Assembly: GCA_017303395.1 (NCBI GenBank)
Contig: JAFLBN010000020.1
Coordinates: 1 to 62,309, forward strand
Length of the DNA stretch: 62,309 nucleotides
Origin: Chitinophagales bacterium
Lineage (GTDB): Bacteria; Bacteroidota; Bacteroidia; Chitinophagales; Chitinophagaceae
Direction of reading: 5' to 3'
Below the pieces are notes generated by a model. The model ran no database searches and was not told the origin of the DNA. It worked only from the letters and a program-made list of their open reading frames with translations. A program made the translations under genes and the position numbers. Below are positions 18,825 through 27,757 of the stretch, one piece after another. How positions within the stretch are numbered: the first letter of the stretch is position 1; the number at the start of each line of letters is the position of its first letter.

Positions 18825-19581
18825 CTCTGTATTATTCCTCTTCATAGCAGGTACATTGTTGCTATCTCTTTTCGCCTTCTTTCTTGTCATCTACCTGCAA
18901 GTACAAAAGCGAAAGCAGAACCGTTTTCGTATAGAGAAGGAACAACTGGAGCAGGAGGTATTGCGTACAGGGCTGGAGGTGAAGGAGCAGGCAATCAACA
19001 CTATGTCTCGAGAGTTGCATGATAATATAGGTTCGCGCCTCAATGCTGTTATGCGTTTTTTACATGTAATACAAGCCACAGAAGATAAAAATACCGTTGC
19101 AGAACTTGCGAAAGAGTCGCAGGGCTTATTGGGTGAGGTTATAAAAGATGCACGCAACATCAGCCATGTACTTAACAGCGATTATGTAATGAACCACGGC
19201 CTTGTAGAGGCTGTGCAGAAAGAGGTAGATTTTGTAAAACGCTCCACAGGCATCGATGCACTGGTACTTGTAGAGGGAGATTATTACAACTTCAACAGCG
19301 GTCACGAACTTATCGTTTTTCGCATGATACAAGAGGCAATTTCCAATACCATAAAATACGCAAAAGCTACTAACTTGCGCATCAGTATGAGGTACACAGA
19401 TAGGCTTTTTGAAATGAAGATTACAGACAACGGAACAGGATTTGATACAGATGCCGCAGCAGACGGTATAGGGCTGGCAAACATGAAAAATCGCGCAAGA
19501 ATGCTGAAGGCAGATTTTGCACTACAATCTAAACCCGGACAAGGCACAACATTGTTACTAACCTTAAATACTAAACAATGA
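18814..19581 (+). CDS. Sensor histidine kinase, HisKA_3/NarX type
   Basis: 255 residues. One N-terminal transmembrane helix (FLFIAGTLLLSLFAFFLVIY) is followed by a coiled coil (about 30-60), a HisKA_3 dimerisation domain with phospho-acceptor His69 in SRELHDNIGSRL, and a HATPase_c domain with N box EAISNTIKYAKA, G1 box DNGTGF and G2 box GIGLANMKNRARML. There is no extracytoplasmic sensor domain. It phosphorylates the partner response regulator encoded next to it (4-nt ATGA overlap). ATG at 18814 lies inside the end of the 7-TM gene. Family assignment is firm; the signal is unknown. Confidence 0.93.
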   Translation: MDDSSVLFLFIAGTLLLSLFAFFLVIYLQVQKRKQNRFRIEKEQLEQEVLRTGLEVKEQAINTMSRELHDNIGSRLNAVMRFLHVIQATEDKNTVAELAKESQGLLGEVIKDARNISHVLNSDYVMNHGLVEAVQKEVDFVKRSTGIDALVLVEGDYYNFNSGHELIVFRMIQEAISNTIKYAKATNLRISMRYTDRLFEMKITDNGTGFDTDAAADGIGLANMKNRARMLKADFALQSKPGQGTTLLLTLNTKQ

Positions 19582-20234
19582 CAAACGACGGAAAATATAC
19601 CGTTGCACTTGCCGACGACCACGCCATACTACGCAAAGGGTTAGTGTATATCATCAACACATTCCCCGATTTTGTTGTTACCATGGAAGCATCAGAAGGA
19701 CAAGAGCTGATAGATAAAATAGAAAAAGCACCTGCCAGGCCCGATGTGGTGATTATGGATATACACATGCACGGCATGAACGGCTACGATGCTACCAATT
19801 TTATAAAGAAGAAGTGGCCGCAGATACAGATACTTGCGCTATCTATGCACCACAATGAGTTCAGCATCATACGTATGCTGCGTTGCGGTGCCCGGGGCTT
19901 CCTACCCAAAGAAGCAGGCCCGCAGGATTTGCACGCATCTATGCTTGCCATTCTGGATGGGTACACTTACTATTCCGACCTTATATCTGAAGAAGTAGTA
20001 GCGAAAGCAGAGGATAATGTTTCTACCAAAATGATGGACCTTACAAAGTCTGAAATTACCTTTCTGCGCTATTGCTGCTGCGATTATTCCTACAAAGACA
20101 TTGCAGATAAAATGACCCTGAGCCAGCGTACCATAGACTGGTATCGAGACAAGTTGTTTGAAAAGCTGGGTGTAAAAACAAGAGCAGGGCTAGTTGTCTT
20201 CGCCCTGCAATTCGGTTTGGAACCATTAGAATAA
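19578..20234 (+). CDS. NarL/FixJ-family response regulator (REC + LuxR-type HTH)
   Basis: 218 residues. The receiver domain (1-125) has the acidic pair ADDH at 12-15 and phospho-acceptor Asp61 in VVIMDIHMHGMNG. The C-terminal LuxR-type helix-turn-helix (about 150-215) contains LTKSEITFLRYCC and YKDIADKMTLSQRTIDWYRDKL, the usual four-helix pattern. It overlaps the kinase gene by 4 nt (ATGA), the normal arrangement for a cognate pair. It should bind DNA as a dimer after phosphorylation; targets are not evident in the window. A terminator hairpin follows. Confidence 0.95.
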   Translation: MTNDGKYTVALADDHAILRKGLVYIINTFPDFVVTMEASEGQELIDKIEKAPARPDVVIMDIHMHGMNGYDATNFIKKKWPQIQILALSMHHNEFSIIRMLRCGARGFLPKEAGPQDLHASMLAILDGYTYYSDLISEEVVAKAEDNVSTKMMDLTKSEITFLRYCCCDYSYKDIADKMTLSQRTIDWYRDKLFEKLGVKTRAGLVVFALQFGLEPLE

Positions 20235-20273
20235 AAAATGCCCCATAGTAATAGGAATTTATAGGGGCATTTT
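20235..20273 (+). terminator. Putative terminator after the response regulator
   Basis: AAAATGCCCC / GGGGCATTTT arms of 10 bp with a 19-nt loop, immediately after the stop. The loop is long and only four T follow, so it is weaker than most in this window. Confidence 0.6.
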
Positions 20274-20274
20274 A

Positions 20275-20605
20275 ATGGTAACAGTTCGTTTACAAGAGGT
20301 GTTTGTAAATGGAAAAGGGTAGGTAAATGTTTTCAGTTTTCGTTGGTCTCCATGGTGATAGGGCTTACGGGTACAAACAAAACAAACTTCACAAATCTAC
20401 CCAGCCAAGACCGAATAAAAACTGTGAAATACACTGGACTTTTTTACTTGTATTTTTATTAAAAAATGAGATGCTATTTCGTATTATTTAATTGAAATAC
20501 AACGATTTGCATAAACAGTTTCCTGAATTATAACAAATTTTCAAAAAACACATATTTTAAATATCTGTTGTGTTGTAGGAGGCTGAAAAACAATATGCTA
20601 CGATT
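20275..20605. other. Intergenic stretch without recognised genes
   Basis: About 330 bp between the response regulator and the convergent SGNH gene. It is A/T-rich, has no ORF with a plausible leader or RNA fold that I recognise, and holds no obvious repeat. I see no terminator for the SGNH gene on the minus strand here. Confidence 0.5.
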
Positions 20606-21625
20606 TTAGTAGCCAGCCAGAAATTGTGCAACCTTGCGATGCCCACGTGTATTCCAGTGCTTGTCTAGCGGGTAATAATCGTCAATATCCAATACCGGTG
20701 TCAGGTCGGCTAAGCGGAAGTGTAGTTTGTTGCAAACATCTACCACCAGTTTGTAAGATACATCCTGTTGCCCTGATGCATAATAGCTGAATGGCGGAAT
20801 GTAAATGATGGTTACCTGCGCCTGTTGTTGTGTTTGCAATGCTGCCAGGTTTTCGGCCACATATATAAAAGCTTCTGCTCCGTTTAGCCTGTTTGTTGTA
20901 GCCTGGTAGTCTTTGTACACATCTTTGTTGCCCATATTTTTTATGGCGGCGATGGTATAAAATACAAGTACATTCTTTGCAGCAAGTTTGCTGTGTATCA
21001 TCCATTTTTCGGTAGCATCCTGCCACTTATCAAATGCTGCTTTATCGGGTGCATGCAGCTGTATATTGTTCCCGTTTTTTACGAAATAAGGAAATGCATT
21101 GAAGGAAGTGTTTTCATTGTCCTGCAAATCGTTGGCACAGAAAAACAGAAAGATGCGCTTGCCTGGCAGCGGACCTCTGCGTTCCCAGGCAAATAGTGTA
21201 AGCAGTTCTTGTATGCTGCCATAGCCGGGTACGCTCATGTTCAGTGCCTTTCGCCCGGTCAGCTTTTCATATTGTTTTTCAACGCCGTCTTTTTCATCCA
21301 CGCCCCAGCCCCAGGCATAAGAGTCGCCCAGCATCAATACATCAGGATTGTTCAGCGAAGCATTATCATCTCTGTAACCAAGATTATTGGTAGTGATGGT
21401 AGAAGTGAATTCTTTGTTGTCATAAGGTGTATTCAGGTTGGGAGCCATGGTGTAACCCCTGCCTGCATCAAAAACTATATTTTCTGTATGATACTGAAAT
21501 ACATCCCTTGTACGGAAGTATTGCGCATTCACCATTCTGTCTGTTTTCACTATCTCTATACCTATGGCAGCTAGAATAATTGTAGCAAAAAATATAACGA
21601 ATGAAAATATAATCTTCTTAATCAT
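20606..21625 (-). CDS. SGNH/GDSL-type hydrolase or O-acyltransferase-like protein, membrane-anchored
   Basis: 339 residues. One N-terminal transmembrane helix (2-22) is followed by a periplasmic or outer domain. Block I is LMLGDSYAWGWGV with nucleophile Ser102; the oxyanion region NMSVPGYGSIQEL and FFCANDLQDNENTSF (block III-like Asn-Asp) follow. Near the C-terminus DKHWNTRGH (Asp321, His323) supplies the other catalytic residues. This DxHW pattern is shared by SGNH hydrolases and by AlgX/AlgJ-like O-acetyltransferases, so it may remove or add acyl groups on a surface polymer. The gene is divergent from the A2M gene with about 200 bp between starts. Substrate unknown. Confidence 0.8.
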   Translation of the reverse strand: MIKKIIFSFVIFFATIILAAIGIEIVKTDRMVNAQYFRTRDVFQYHTENIVFDAGRGYTMAPNLNTPYDNKEFTSTITTNNLGYRDDNASLNNPDVLMLGDSYAWGWGVDEKDGVEKQYEKLTGRKALNMSVPGYGSIQELLTLFAWERRGPLPGKRIFLFFCANDLQDNENTSFNAFPYFVKNGNNIQLHAPDKAAFDKWQDATEKWMIHSKLAAKNVLVFYTIAAIKNMGNKDVYKDYQATTNRLNGAEAFIYVAENLAALQTQQQAQVTIIYIPPFSYYASGQQDVSYKLVVDVCNKLHFRLADLTPVLDIDDYYPLDKHWNTRGHRKVAQFLAGY

Positions 21626-21696
21626 GCAGGGACGCCTTGTTCATTTACCAGAATATAAATTTACAGTTTTGTCTTGATTTTGTCATAGCCATTTTA

Positions 21697-21712
21697 TTGT
21701 CAAAAATGACAA
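21697..21712. promoter_or_regulatory. Inverted repeat in the SGNH/A2M divergent promoter region
   Basis: TTGTCA-AAAA-TGACAA, with a further TTGTCA at 21680-21685 and a further TGACAA at 21720-21725. It lies between two divergent genes and could be a regulator site for either. The binding protein is unknown. Confidence 0.35.
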
Positions 21713-21718
21713 TGTGTA

Positions 21719-21750
21719 TTGACAATGCGCTGGTCATGGTAGTAACTTTA
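21719..21750 (+). promoter_or_regulatory. Putative promoter of the A2M gene
   Basis: TTG at 21719-21721 and TAACTTTA at 21743-21750 (one mismatch to TAnnTTTG), 21 bp apart, which is within the Bacteroidota spacing range. It is about 70 bp before the ATG at 21824. Confidence 0.4.
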
Positions 21751-21823
21751 ATACAGTAGATGACGAAGGCTTTGCACCGGTACAAGGTTTTTCGAATTGT
21801 TCTTTGCAGATAAATTTTCAGGT

Positions 21824-24800
21824 ATGAAGATGAAACACACTTACCCGTTTTCCCATTTGGGGGTCTTGTTAATATTCCTGTTCTTTCCTCTTTTCAATTA
21901 TGCTCAGTCAAACTGGTTTCAGTTCAACACACCTCAGTATTTCAATCAAGCAGCTACCTATAGGTCTTTTTATCGTGTACCTGTAGACTCTGTGTACAGT
22001 ATTGTATTTGGCAAGCGCAAGATTGCTGCAAATGAACCTTGGCTTAAACAACCTGCATATATGGTTGGGGCCTCTCAGACAGATTCCCTGATGGCTGCCG
22101 ATATTCCCGGTGGATATTATTACAGCATAGCTATTGCAGGCAATCAGGTAACGGGGAATGTGCATTATAAATCTACTTTCGATACGCATATTATTGATCT
22201 GCGCGATTTGCAATTGGTGGTAACTAATGCAACACAGCCGGAAATGCTGGAAGTTTATGAGGCAGGCGTTCCCGTACCATATAATTTTCTAATGCATGGC
22301 TATGTACTAAGCCCTAAAAAAGGCCGAGTGATAATGGTGAAAAAGGGTAACGAAATGAAGCTGTTTCGTACCGGTAAGCAATATGAATGGTATCCTAATA
22401 GGAACAGAAGAACCGGCAATTATAGTGGTGGACGTGCAGATATGCCTCGCAACTTTTTAGGGTATCTCGTTACCAATAAGCCCATGTACTATCCCGGTGA
22501 TACTGTTAAGTATAAGGCATATCTTTTATATCCTGTTGCCAAAACACCGGTACAGGAACCGTTGCGTATGCGCCTTACAGAATACGGGTATTACGGATGG
22601 AATGATAATACAAGAAACGGCTTTTTGCTGAAAGACAGTTTAAAACAGGAAGCCCCTGGCGTTTATTACGGAGAGTTTGTATTAGGCGATTCGGTAAAAC
22701 CTGATAAGGATTACTACCTGATGCTGCATGGGCAAAACAACATTCTCAGCATCAATTGTAAGATAAGGGTAGAGGACTATATACTGGATGAAATGAAAAT
22801 CTCTGTTAAAGCAGAGAAGAATCGGCTATTCCATCGGGGAGATAGCATTCAGGTATTTGTAAGCTCATTTACTACAAACGGATTGCCGGTGTTAGATGGC
22901 AGCATCAGGATGGTGGTATTACCATACAACTACAGTGGTGAAGATAGTGTTACTTTTTTACCTGATACATTGGTAGATATGACAAAGCCCGCAGATGTGA
23001 CGGGAGAAACATATATGAGCTTTTCTACTACAGGCTTCCCCGACCTTACAATGGACTTACGTTGCCTGATAAGTTTTACCAACGCAAACTTCGAGAAGAA
23101 AGATACAGTGCTGAATTTCAGCATCACAAAAATGCCCTGCTATATTCAGGTTACAGATTCTGCAAATTGGTTCAGAGCAGAACTGATACAGAATAAAAAG
23201 AGTATTAATGGTGTTGGTTGGCTAATAAGAAACAGGCAAAAAATACCAATCAGATATCCGTACACAGACTCATTAAAACCTGAATATGGTACGCAATGTT
23301 TGTTTAGTGTGGATGCTAAGGGCAATACAATTGAAACATATAATTACAATAACAGAAATGCAGCTGTACAATTCAACGACGACTATGTGCAGGACACAGC
23401 TTACTTATCTGTCGTAAACCCCAACCATGTATGCGTGCGATATACTGTATATGCCGGTAATAAGTATGTAGGATGTGGTGCACTGACTAGAGATACAGTA
23501 ATTAAGATTGCCAAAACAAAAGGTGCTGTTGTTACTTTTTTAACTGCATATATGTGGGGGCAAAATATCATTACCGGTAAGTTTGAAATTGAAAAATATG
23601 AAAACCACCTACGTATAGATGTTAAGAAAAAAGATGTGATTTATCCCGGGGAGAAAGATACTATCAACATCAACCTGAAAGATGCTGAAGGCATGCCAGT
23701 ACCACAAACAAACCTTACTGTGTTTGCATTCAATGCACAGTTTAAGACAGACAACGTGCCGGCTGTACAACCAGACGCTATTACGCATCAGGGGTTGGAT
23801 AAACTGCCGAAACACAGGCTGTCATTTTATGAAATTCATCATAATAATAACGGTACAACATGGAGCCTTACAAAGGAATGGCTTAACTTCTGCAATGCTG
23901 ATACTGTGTTTTACTATAAAAACATTGTATTCAACCCTACAGGTGTAGCATGGTATTCATTTCCCGTTGCAGAAAATAAACCTGCACAACTAGCAGTGTA
24001 TTTGCATAAAGATGGCGATTGGTTGGCACCTGCCTATATAGACATAGACTATCAATTGCAGCATATAGCTTTTGCAAACTATACTACAAACAGAAATGCA
24101 CTGATAGTTTCTCGTGGTAATCATAGTATAAGGTTTAGGGTACAAAACGCCCTTTATGAAATCAGAAATGTCATTGTGTGCAACGGCATGAAGACAAACC
24201 TGTTTATAAACGTAGCAGATTTAAAGAAAGTAAATGCTGATTCAATACATCCATTTGTGATTGCATATGATATGCCCGATACATTAAGTTACAGCGAGAA
24301 AGATGCAATAACACGCAATCTCCTGTTTTTCAGAAATGAAAGATATGAACCTGCTTATCTTATTCAAGGTAACAGACAATATGTGGTAGGTAAAAGTAAT
24401 ACGGGGTATGGTTTTGGTAGTTTTTCAGCTGTTGGTCCATTTAACATGAATGATTCCATTGGCTTTTGCCAGTATAACAATCAAAAGATAAAATTCAGTC
24501 CTGAGTATGGAAATGTTATTGCTTTAAGACCGGGTATGATGCGTGTAGAGAAATCAGATCCGTACAATTTTGTAACAAGAAATATGAGTGCGGGCAAAGA
24601 GTATATCTATCCCGAAAAGGTTTTAGATACGCTATATGATTACGGGAAATTAAATGATGGTGTTATCCCTGTACATGCTGCTGTAAAAAAAGATAAGGTT
24701 TACAAGCTGGCTATGTTTTTGGGGAATGGAGTACCTGTAGTAAATGCTGCCATATTGAGATTAGTTAACAAAACCGCTTATGGCATTTCACAACTGATTA

Positions 24801-27712
24801 TATATAATACAGCAGATACCGCATTGCCTCGATTATACAATTACTACAACAGCCGTACAGATATACCACTAGAGCCGGGCAGGTATCATATCTATGTTTC
24901 TTGGCAAGATTCTATGGCGTCTATGTATGAATATGTTGCAGTAAAGCAGGGAGGGGTAAATATATTTCCCTTGTATCGTGAAAACATGATGCCTGAGAAT
25001 CTGAAGCATGTAAAATGGTTAAAGGACTATTTCTATTATCAATACGATAGCGTTAAAAACATCAGGTTTACAGACTATAATACAGACAATCCGCAGTATA
25101 AGCTCTTTAAAGGAAAAGCAGGCATTGCAGGTACTGTTACAGATAATGCAAGAGAAGCTGCTATCGGCGCTTTTGTAGAGGTGTTAAAAGACGAAAGGAT
25201 CATAGCTTCGACAATAAGCGATGAAGAAGGAAATTACCTGCTTGACTTGCCTAAGGGCATGTACACCGTGCGTATTAAATACGCAGGTTTTCATACATCT
25301 GTAACACAGAATGTAATTGTTACTGATGGTAAAATGACGAATCTTAACATCATGCTTTTTATTGATAGTAAACAATTGCAGGATGTTGTTGTAACACAAT
25401 ATAAAGTGCCACTCATTAGCTCAGATGAGCGATTGACGATTACATCCGAAGAAATTGAAAAGATGCCTACACGTAGTACAATGTCTGTAGTGTCTCAAAG
25501 TTCAGGGGTTTACCGGTTAGGAGATATGAATATTAGCGGGTCAAGAAGTGATGGTGCCGTGTATATCATAGATGGCATAAAAGTGTATGCTTCCAGGGGT
25601 ACCAATCTTGCTATGGGGTCAATAGATATGTCGGATGTAATGCAAAGCAACCGCGCTGCAAGCTATGGTTTCTACGACAGAGGTGTTGAGCCAATTAGTC
25701 GTGCGGGCAAGACGAGTGCTGTAAAGGATTTTATGGACAAGTTTGCCGGCAATATGATATTAGCATCCGGTATAAGAAAAGACTTCAGAGATTGGGCTAT
25801 TTGGGAGCCTGCTTTGTGGACAAATGCCGATGGAAATGCAAGCTTTGTTGTTCGTTATCCGGATAATGTAACAGCGTGGAAAATGTATGTGCTTGCCATG
25901 AATCAAAAACGTTTTGCAGGAAAAGTGATGCGTTTCACACAGGCATTCAAGCCATTAGCTGCAGAATTAGCAGCTCCGAAATTTTTAAGGTATGGAGACA
26001 CCGTAGAAGTTGCAGGTAAGTTGATGAACTATCTGTCACAGGCCTACAAGGTAAAAGCAAGGTTTGTAAAAGATACCACTGTAGTGGCAGAAGATACACT
26101 TACTGTAAATAATGCCAAAGTACAGATGTTTAGTATTGCTGCCCCTGCGGTTAATAGCTATGATACTGCGAGTGTTGCTATAGGGTACAGTATGCAGTTG
26201 GAAAATGGCTTTACTGATGGAGAGAGTCGCACTCTGCCGGTGTACCCTGTTGGGGTTACAGAAAGCCGGGGCATGTTTGTTGATATGGTGCGAGATACCA
26301 CAGTGTATAGTACTCCGGATGTAAAGAATGGTAAATATACAGGGGTGGCGCGTGTATTTGTAAATGGTAGTGTGCTGGATGTGATGATGGATGAATTGAG
26401 AAACCTGAAGCAATATCCGTATGGATGCACAGAGCAGTTAACATCAAAATTACTGTCGATATATTATGAGGAAGAAGTGAAACGTTTACTGGGAGATAAA
26501 AATCTGAACAATGTAAAAACAAAACGAGAGATTCTGGAGAAGCTCATAGCAGCACAGAATAATGATGGTTCTTTCGGTTGGTGGAGAGATAATTATACCG
26601 ACTACCGGGTTACAAACTATGTATTGAGTACTATGCAGAAAATTAATAAAGATGGCAGCCTAGGTTTCATTGTAAGGAAAGGTTTGGACTTTTTGAGCAA
26701 GAAAGTAGAATACATGCCTGACAGAGATAAGATAGCAGCAATGGCTACATTGTCTGCTGCAGGCTATACCCTAAACTACAGACAGTATATGGAAAGCATG
26801 GATACTGCCAGGCTTACAGTTTATGATCGTGTTGTGATAGCCAGAATATGTAAAGAGCAAAAACTGCATTACAGGAAATTGTTGGATAGTTTGCAAAAAT
26901 TCATACATAAAACGCCCAATGGTACTTATCTGGGTTATGCAGGCTACGATTGGTATAGAAACGACCTTGCAACAACGCTTCAGTATTATCAGTTGGTAAA
27001 AGATGACAGTATTTACAAAGTGCAAAAAGAAGATTTGGTAAAGTACTTCCTCTTCAAACGTAACAATGGGTACTATACCAACACAGCAGAAAGCGGACTT
27101 GTATTGACAACACTGCTGCCCGATATGATTAAGGATATGAATATCAAAAATGGAGAACCTGTACGCGCATCAGTGGCTATTACAGGTGCATTGAACGATA
27201 CCGTCCGTAAGTTTCCTGCAATGTACACTGTTAAGAATATAGCCCCACGTTTTCGTTTCGATAAAATAGGTGCAACGCCTGCTTATGTATCTGTGGTGTA
27301 CGATTATTACAATATCAATCCGCTGCCCAAAGAAAATGTTTTTAAAGTGAAAACCGTTTTCATGAAAAACAAAGACAGTGTAAGAATGATGAAGCAGGGA
27401 GAGCGGGTAGTATTGAGAACTACTATTGTAACTACAAAAGAAACAGAGTATGTAATGATTACAGTGCCTATACCCGCGGGATGTATACAAGTAGATAAGA
27501 ATAATAGAACTTATTATGAGAACAATAGAGAAAACTACAGAGACAGGACTTTGATATTCTGTGGCAAATTGCCGGCGGGTACATTTACATTCGATGTGCC
27601 GCTACAGGCAAGGTATAAAGGTAAATTCAACCTGAGCCCAGCGAAAGCAGAGATGATGTACTATCCTGATGAGTACGGTAATACTGCAGTAAAGAAAATT
27701 GAGGTAAAATAG
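21824..27712 (+). CDS. Alpha-2-macroglobulin-family protein with embedded carboxypeptidase-regulatory and TonB-plug-like modules
   Basis: 1962 residues from ATG 21824; upstream TTG extension rejected because the leader MKMKHTYPFSHLGVLL to NYAQ starts here. N-terminal macroglobulin-like domains (MG2-type TNKPMYYPGDTVKYKAYLL near residue 220) are followed at about 1100-1180 by a carboxypeptidase-regulatory-like beta-sandwich (GIAGTVTDNAREAAIGAFVE, then GNYLLDLPKGMYTVRIKYAG). A TonB-receptor plug-like segment at 1185-1275 has QDVVVTQYKVPL, MSVVSQSSGVYRLGDM and GAVYIIDGIKV. The A2M core resumes at about 1325 with WEPALWTNADGNASFVVRYP, and the thioester-type motif GCTEQ has Cys at residue 1535 in the terpenoid-cyclase-like region. 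Probably an envelope protein acting in protease trapping or export; no barrel follows the plug, so it is not a TonB receptor. Confidence 0.88.
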   Translation: MKMKHTYPFSHLGVLLIFLFFPLFNYAQSNWFQFNTPQYFNQAATYRSFYRVPVDSVYSIVFGKRKIAANEPWLKQPAYMVGASQTDSLMAADIPGGYYYSIAIAGNQVTGNVHYKSTFDTHIIDLRDLQLVVTNATQPEMLEVYEAGVPVPYNFLMHGYVLSPKKGRVIMVKKGNEMKLFRTGKQYEWYPNRNRRTGNYSGGRADMPRNFLGYLVTNKPMYYPGDTVKYKAYLLYPVAKTPVQEPLRMRLTEYGYYGWNDNTRNGFLLKDSLKQEAPGVYYGEFVLGDSVKPDKDYYLMLHGQNNILSINCKIRVEDYILDEMKISVKAEKNRLFHRGDSIQVFVSSFTTNGLPVLDGSIRMVVLPYNYSGEDSVTFLPDTLVDMTKPADVTGETYMSFSTTGFPDLTMDLRCLISFTNANFEKKDTVLNFSITKMPCYIQVTDSANWFRAELIQNKKSINGVGWLIRNRQKIPIRYPYTDSLKPEYGTQCLFSVDAKGNTIETYNYNNRNAAVQFNDDYVQDTAYLSVVNPNHVCVRYTVYAGNKYVGCGALTRDTVIKIAKTKGAVVTFLTAYMWGQNIITGKFEIEKYENHLRIDVKKKDVIYPGEKDTININLKDAEGMPVPQTNLTVFAFNAQFKTDNVPAVQPDAITHQGLDKLPKHRLSFYEIHHNNNGTTWSLTKEWLNFCNADTVFYYKNIVFNPTGVAWYSFPVAENKPAQLAVYLHKDGDWLAPAYIDIDYQLQHIAFANYTTNRNALIVSRGNHSIRFRVQNALYEIRNVIVCNGMKTNLFINVADLKKVNADSIHPFVIAYDMPDTLSYSEKDAITRNLLFFRNERYEPAYLIQGNRQYVVGKSNTGYGFGSFSAVGPFNMNDSIGFCQYNNQKIKFSPEYGNVIALRPGMMRVEKSDPYNFVTRNMSAGKEYIYPEKVLDTLYDYGKLNDGVIPVHAAVKKDKVYKLAMFLGNGVPVVNAAILRLVNKTAYGISQLIIYNTADTALPRLYNYYNSRTDIPLEPGRYHIYVSWQDSMASMYEYVAVKQGGVNIFPLYRENMMPENLKHVKWLKDYFYYQYDSVKNIRFTDYNTDNPQYKLFKGKAGIAGTVTDNAREAAIGAFVEVLKDERIIASTISDEEGNYLLDLPKGMYTVRIKYAGFHTSVTQNVIVTDGKMTNLNIMLFIDSKQLQDVVVTQYKVPLISSDERLTITSEEIEKMPTRSTMSVVSQSSGVYRLGDMNISGSRSDGAVYIIDGIKVYASRGTNLAMGSIDMSDVMQSNRAASYGFYDRGVEPISRAGKTSAVKDFMDKFAGNMILASGIRKDFRDWAIWEPALWTNADGNASFVVRYPDNVTAWKMYVLAMNQKRFAGKVMRFTQAFKPLAAELAAPKFLRYGDTVEVAGKLMNYLSQAYKVKARFVKDTTVVAEDTLTVNNAKVQMFSIAAPAVNSYDTASVAIGYSMQLENGFTDGESRTLPVYPVGVTESRGMFVDMVRDTTVYSTPDVKNGKYTGVARVFVNGSVLDVMMDELRNLKQYPYGCTEQLTSKLLSIYYEEEVKRLLGDKNLNNVKTKREILEKLIAAQNNDGSFGWWRDNYTDYRVTNYVLSTMQKINKDGSLGFIVRKGLDFLSKKVEYMPDRDKIAAMATLSAAGYTLNYRQYMESMDTARLTVYDRVVIARICKEQKLHYRKLLDSLQKFIHKTPNGTYLGYAGYDWYRNDLATTLQYYQLVKDDSIYKVQKEDLVKYFLFKRNNGYYTNTAESGLVLTTLLPDMIKDMNIKNGEPVRASVAITGALNDTVRKFPAMYTVKNIAPRFRFDKIGATPAYVSVVYDYYNINPLPKENVFKVKTVFMKNKDSVRMMKQGERVVLRTTIVTTKETEYVMITVPIPAGCIQVDKNNRTYYENNRENYRDRTLIFCGKLPAGTFTFDVPLQARYKGKFNLSPAKAEMMYYPDEYGNTAVKKIEVK

Positions 27713-27757
27713 TAATGGTTAAACGAACAAGTGCCGCTCTTCGGGGTGGCACTTGTA

